A stretch of DNA of 64,000 nt from Membranipora membranacea (lineage: Eukaryota > Bryozoa > Gymnolaemata > Cheilostomatida > Membraniporidae): assembly GCA_914767715.1 (NCBI GenBank), contig OU612071.1, positions 14,183,493 through 14,247,492 on the forward strand, given 5' to 3'. Positions 62,501 through 64,000 of the stretch are shown here, one piece after another (position 1 is the first letter of the stretch; each line of letters begins with the position of its first letter). Both the position numbers and the translations under genes were made by a program. The notes below the pieces were generated by a model. It was not told the DNA's origin, did no database searches, and saw only the letters and a list, made by a program, of their open reading frames with translations.

Positions 62501-63567
62501 ATAAATTTTTGAGTATATATGGTTTACTTTTGGACGCCTGCTGTCGTTACCATATCTCCTGTGATGACCTTATGCTGGCTTTGAGCTGATCAGTTGTTTC
62601 TATGGAACATAATGTCTCAGCAAAAATTGTTTTCTTATTGTGGTTAATTATTTCGAAAGCAAGCCTTCAAGGATATGGCAGCTAGTAAACACATTGCATC
62701 TCCTGCTTTAACTTTATCACACAGATTAACAGGCGAGTAATGAACTGAGAAGGCATGTCAAAGCCCACTTCATATATTGCCTATTCTGCACATCAATAGT
62801 CCTAGTTAAAAATATAAAGTAACCACAGCAATTTCAAGATTGTTACCTCTGGGGTGTGTCGGCAAATTCTTCTGGTTTCTATGAGGGCGCACTGGAATAT
62901 ATCGTATTTGCCCTACAAAAATAATTGCAACTACAAAATGAAATGGGTCACCATTTCTGTAATGTAGCAAAGTTTTCTGAGTGTCAAGAGGTGTTAAATG
63001 AGAATGGAAGAGAAATGTATAAAATTATTGATCAGAATCAAGATGTCCAATCAAAAAAGTCCTGGTCCTCTGATTGGAAAAGATTAAAACATTACTTTCA
63101 CTCAGGATTATTTTTGTTCTTAGTATAAATTCCAGACTTACCAGTTATGACGGTTGGCTTGACATGTATCCTAACACACCTAAAAACAATACTTTGTGTT
63201 AATATTTGATTTAACATTTAGTTAAGTTGATCAGTAGGTTGCAAATTTGCAATGATGATTACAAATATTGACACATTGCATCATTTGGAAGTTGAATTAA
63301 ATATGATAGTATCAATGGTTGGGAAGGTATGGGCCCAAAAGCTGCACAACTACAGAAAAATATTGACTTTGATCTATTTTTAGTGTATCATGTTAATTCA
63401 TTGATTGTTTGTTGATTATCAGCAGTGAGTGAAACTAAAGCCTATTTCATACCTGTGTTTTAATGGCCGATACACCACACAAGCCACAAAAGCAGCTATG
63501 ATTAGTCCCAAGAAAACCAGTGCCACTGTGATAAGGTCAGATTCAGCTGATCTCCTGGTGGGTCGCT
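47584..63567 (-). CDS. Single-pass membrane protein, 3' end (tentative)
   Basis: Short minus-strand exons with matching phases: 63453..63567, 63142..63179, 62847..62912, 50924..50979, 47584..47616. The first encodes a basic stretch (RPTRRS) and a transmembrane segment, LITVALVFLGLIIAAFVACV, then VYRPLKHR. The next three give a basic tail (RCVRIHVKPTVITG, QIRYIPVRPHRNQKN, GLIGGASKICKQKIVHKLK). The last adds IWPYPGLAAL and a stop. The extracellular part would lie beyond the right edge. The first three joins are well supported. The link across about 12 kb to 50924..50979, and the final exon, are inference from phase alone. Exon 50924..50979 has an identical-length copy at 48463..48518 in a tandem duplication. 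No family is recognised. Confidence 0.45.
47848..48074 (+). mobile_element. MITE family 2 copy with inverted ends
   Basis: Left end CAGTGCCGTAGTTTAGG and right end CTAGAACTACGGGCCTG are inverted repeats. TACTC lies on both outer sides (one base from the left end), a possible target duplication. The left boundary of the 2.4-kb duplication falls inside it. Confidence 0.75.
48463..48518 (-). other. Duplicated short exon (copy of 50924..50979)
   Basis: TTTACAG acceptor, 56 nt encoding LIGGASKICKQKIVHKLK after a split Gly codon, then a GTAAAG donor. Unchanged in both duplication copies. If spliced in, it could replace or add to the other copy; two copies in tandem would shift the frame, since 56 is not a multiple of 3. 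Confidence 0.45.
48867..49072 (-). mobile_element. MITE family 2 copy (reversed)
   Basis: ATTCTAGGGGAGGCAGGGAT at the left and TTTTTTAAACTACGACCCTG at the right. The interior is the reverse of the other copies. The duplicate is at about 51329..51532. Confidence 0.65.
49556..49907. mobile_element. MITE family 3 with TTAA target sites
   Basis: A 352-bp element with inverted ends AGGGCAACCAGG / CCTTGGTTGCCCT, flanked by TTAA on both sides, as in piggyBac-type insertions. No transposase is present. The duplicate is at 52016..52367; independent copies are at 54939..55305 and 63933 onward. Confidence 0.8.
50344..52792. repeat. 2.4-kb tandem duplication, copy 2
   Basis: Direct repeat of 47903..50327, separated by 16 bp. 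It contains the MITE-2 part (50344..50513), exon 50924..50979, a reversed MITE-2 (51329..51532) and MITE-3 (52016..52367). Confidence 0.95.
52016..52367. mobile_element. MITE family 3 (duplicate copy)
   Basis: Same ends and TTAA flanks as 49556..49907; it arose through the segment duplication and not by independent insertion. Confidence 0.8.
52955..53045. repeat. Short tandem repeat (GCTATAAGGCACCCAACA type)
   Basis: About five units of 17-19 bp (CAATAGCTATAAGGCACC). The same words (CTTATAAGACACCC) lie just upstream at 52889. Non-coding. Confidence 0.65.
53060..53135 (-). mobile_element. tRNA-headed SINE fragment
   Basis: The minus strand carries a perfect B box GGTTCAAGTCC (53079..53089) about 40 nt after a GTGAGTGGATGAATTGG stretch in the A-box position. 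It lies next to the 18-bp tandem repeat, which may be part of the same element. Confidence 0.5.
53136..53480. other. Intergenic; nothing recognised
   Basis: No ORF, repeat or RNA motif is seen here. Confidence 0.4.
53488..53925. repeat. GGTAA pentanucleotide satellite
   Basis: About 430 bp of near-perfect (GGTAA)n with interruptions GGTGA, GGTTA, and longer GGTAATGCAT / GGTAATGGAT inserts that recur at 53675, 53845, 53885 and 53917. It is not a telomere repeat. Confidence 0.95.
54145..54488 (-). mobile_element. tRNA-derived SINE
   Basis: Minus-strand head with A box TAGTGTAATGGTTAAGGG and B box GGTTCAATTCC (54423..54433). The body extends to CAAAGATGATGATGACACTC near 54150. A 3' fragment of the same family is at 10020..10075, and its R1-like words recur at 1195..1372. 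Confidence 0.75.
54939..55305. mobile_element. MITE family 3, independent copy
   Basis: 367 bp with AGGGCAACCAGG / CCTTGGTTGCCCT ends. The flanks are TTAC and TTGC, so the TTAA site has decayed or the element was not inserted at TTAA. It has an extra CATCCATCAAGTACTC block compared with 49556..49907. Confidence 0.75.
55446..55720 (+). mobile_element. tRNA-derived SINE with (ATT)n tail
   Basis: The head GTTAGCCTAGTGGTTAGCGG is an A box. A degenerate B box lies at GGGGTAATATTCCCGTGC. The body runs to TTAAGCGGTATTTAAATGAA and ends in an ATTATTATT tail, typical of a SINE 3' end. Confidence 0.75.
55721..56767. other. Intergenic; nothing recognised
   Basis: AT-rich, with short ATA/ACATA-rich patches at 56280..56400. 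No supported gene. Confidence 0.4.
56768..56891. repeat. Tandem/palindromic repeat (GCTATTGCACAAT type)
   Basis: About nine degenerate units of 12-16 bp built on ATTGCACAATGCT. The core TTGTGCAA / TTGCACAA is self-complementary, so the array can fold into several hairpins. Confidence 0.65.
56892..57633. other. Intergenic; nothing recognised
   Basis: 57295..57385 resembles 59875..59950 (AATCAGAGC.AACACATTGG, AGACAACTGACATGA), so the stretch between them may be an insertion or an expanded segment. Confidence 0.4.
57634..58078. repeat. Direct repeat of about 209 bp, two copies
   Basis: 57634..57842 and 57870..58078 match along their length (AATTTGG start, AACAACAACAAAGTCAGCCC, ACCACAGAACGGTTTCATAT, GAGACACTAATCC end), with an offset of 236 bp. 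Confidence 0.8.
58582..58882. repeat. 60-bp satellite, five units
   Basis: Units start at 58582, 58642, 58703, 58764 and 58823. Each contains AATCATTGTGACCCAC and TTCGCGTAGGTGCTCAT. A partial sixth start is at 58883. The unit length changes between 59 and 61 bp, so no reading frame is preserved. Confidence 0.9.
58883..60015. other. Intergenic; one small hairpin
   Basis: No gene is seen. GCATATACT / AGTATATGC (59818..59842) is a perfect 9-bp inverted repeat, sitting between two copies of AATTCCGTTCCTCACA-like sequence. Confidence 0.45.
60016..60250 (+). mobile_element. MITE family 2 copy
   Basis: GGGCCGTAGTTCAGAGCAAA to TGTGAACTACGGGC, with the AGGGGAGGC block at both ends. The interior is more diverged than in the 47-kb copies. 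A lone left end recurs at 61360. Confidence 0.7.
60251..62846. other. Intergenic or intron; repeat copy at 61477..61730
   Basis: 61477..61640 is the second copy of the repeat at 45897. Inside it, GACCACCC...AGTTCATTTTTATCATCTAGGGGTGGTTAC occurs twice (about 61540 and 61680), its ends being complementary. Nothing else is recognised. If the membrane-protein model is right, this lies in its large intron. Confidence 0.45.
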
Positions 63568-63932
63568 CTACAATGTGAAAATTAAGCCTTGATAAATATC
63601 AACCCCATCTTGCTTATTGTATATTCAACTTTCGTTGTTTCTAATTGCTCAAAGGTAAAGTCAGTCTAGCAACACTTACACTGATGTTGATATTGAAAAA
63701 TCTTTTGAAGCTTGAAGAAAACTGAGTAGTTAGCATTCTTCATTATAATTGATTGCTGGTGCTCTTTTCGGTATTTTGGTAGGTCCTTTGTAGAAGCCTG
63801 CCTGCAACGCTAAGTATGACAGCGGTACAGTTTGAGTCAGAGTTGCGTTTTGATGAAGTAAGGCTACTTTCTGGTGCCCAAATACAATGAACAGTTATTC
63901 CCTATCTAATATTCATACAAATCAGAACTTAA

Positions 63933-64000
63933 AGAGCAACCAAGGTTTCAAACAACTTCTCATTAATGGCCATTGATTAATAGCAGATTGCACCTTCTGT
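63933..64000. mobile_element. MITE family 3, cut by the window edge
   Basis: TTAA followed by AGAGCAACCAAGG and CAAACAACTTCTCATTAATG, matching the left part of 54939..55305. Confidence 0.7.

Noticed and set aside
43430-63567. Joining the lectin exons and the transmembrane exons into one gene
   Set aside because: On the minus strand the transmembrane exon would precede the lectin domains, and the tail exon ends in phase 0 while the first lectin exon needs phase 1.

Overview
The window is eukaryotic nuclear DNA from an invertebrate animal. It is AT-rich, its genes are split by small GT-AG introns, and it is full of decayed retrotransposons, MITEs, tRNA-derived SINEs and tandem repeats. The gene styles (a caspase joined to ankyrin repeats, cysteine-rich repeats with a WFRFTGAAG-type core, C-type lectin domains) resemble those of sponges, possibly a demosponge. 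That placement is inference from style only; a cnidarian or another early-branching animal is not excluded.

Left end (1-5.3 kb, + strand): the 3' part of a caspase-family gene. Its p20/p10-like protease domain (SHG and QAC motifs) is followed by ankyrin-like repeats. Its introns hold a long perfect-looking hairpin, a hAT-type MITE with an 8-bp target duplication, and a tRNA-headed SINE.

Centre-left (6.8-25.1 kb, - strand): the main find. An 11-exon gene at 13615..22947 can be assembled with every splice phase matching. It encodes about 762 residues with the complete PRDM9 (Meisetz) layout: KRAB-like segment, SSXRD-like segment, PR/SET methyltransferase domain with zinc knuckle and all three catalytic-site tyrosines, one isolated C2H2 finger, and a C-terminal array of ten fingers. 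The array varies mainly at DNA-contact positions and shows a three-finger higher-order repeat. A second, older copy (7210..11423) is a pseudogene: it lacks the start, three exons with the catalytic core and isolated finger, one splice donor and several zinc ligands, and has only three fingers. The two sit in a tandem segmental duplication. The functional copy's intron 10 has been filled by tandem repeats, an LTR-like repeat and a LINE.

Middle (25-42 kb): mostly transposon and repeat debris. It includes a second hAT MITE with its target duplication, two minus-strand LINE fragments, a decayed array of D8C-like (uromodulin-type) cysteine-rich domain exons on the minus strand, and a 5'-truncated RTE-type LINE with a long intact reverse transcriptase reading frame.

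Right (43-64 kb, - strand): a C-type lectin-domain gene (43.1-46.6 kb), then what appears to be the 3' end of a single-pass membrane protein entering from the right edge. One of its short tail exons lies in a recent 2.4-kb tandem duplication. The rest is a GGTAA-type satellite, several SINEs, three MITE families, a 60-bp satellite and a 236-bp direct repeat.

The genes do not form an operon or evident pathway. What links them is genome dynamics: duplication, exon decay and mobile-element insertion. All exon structures come from reading splice signals and phase by eye, with no transcript evidence.
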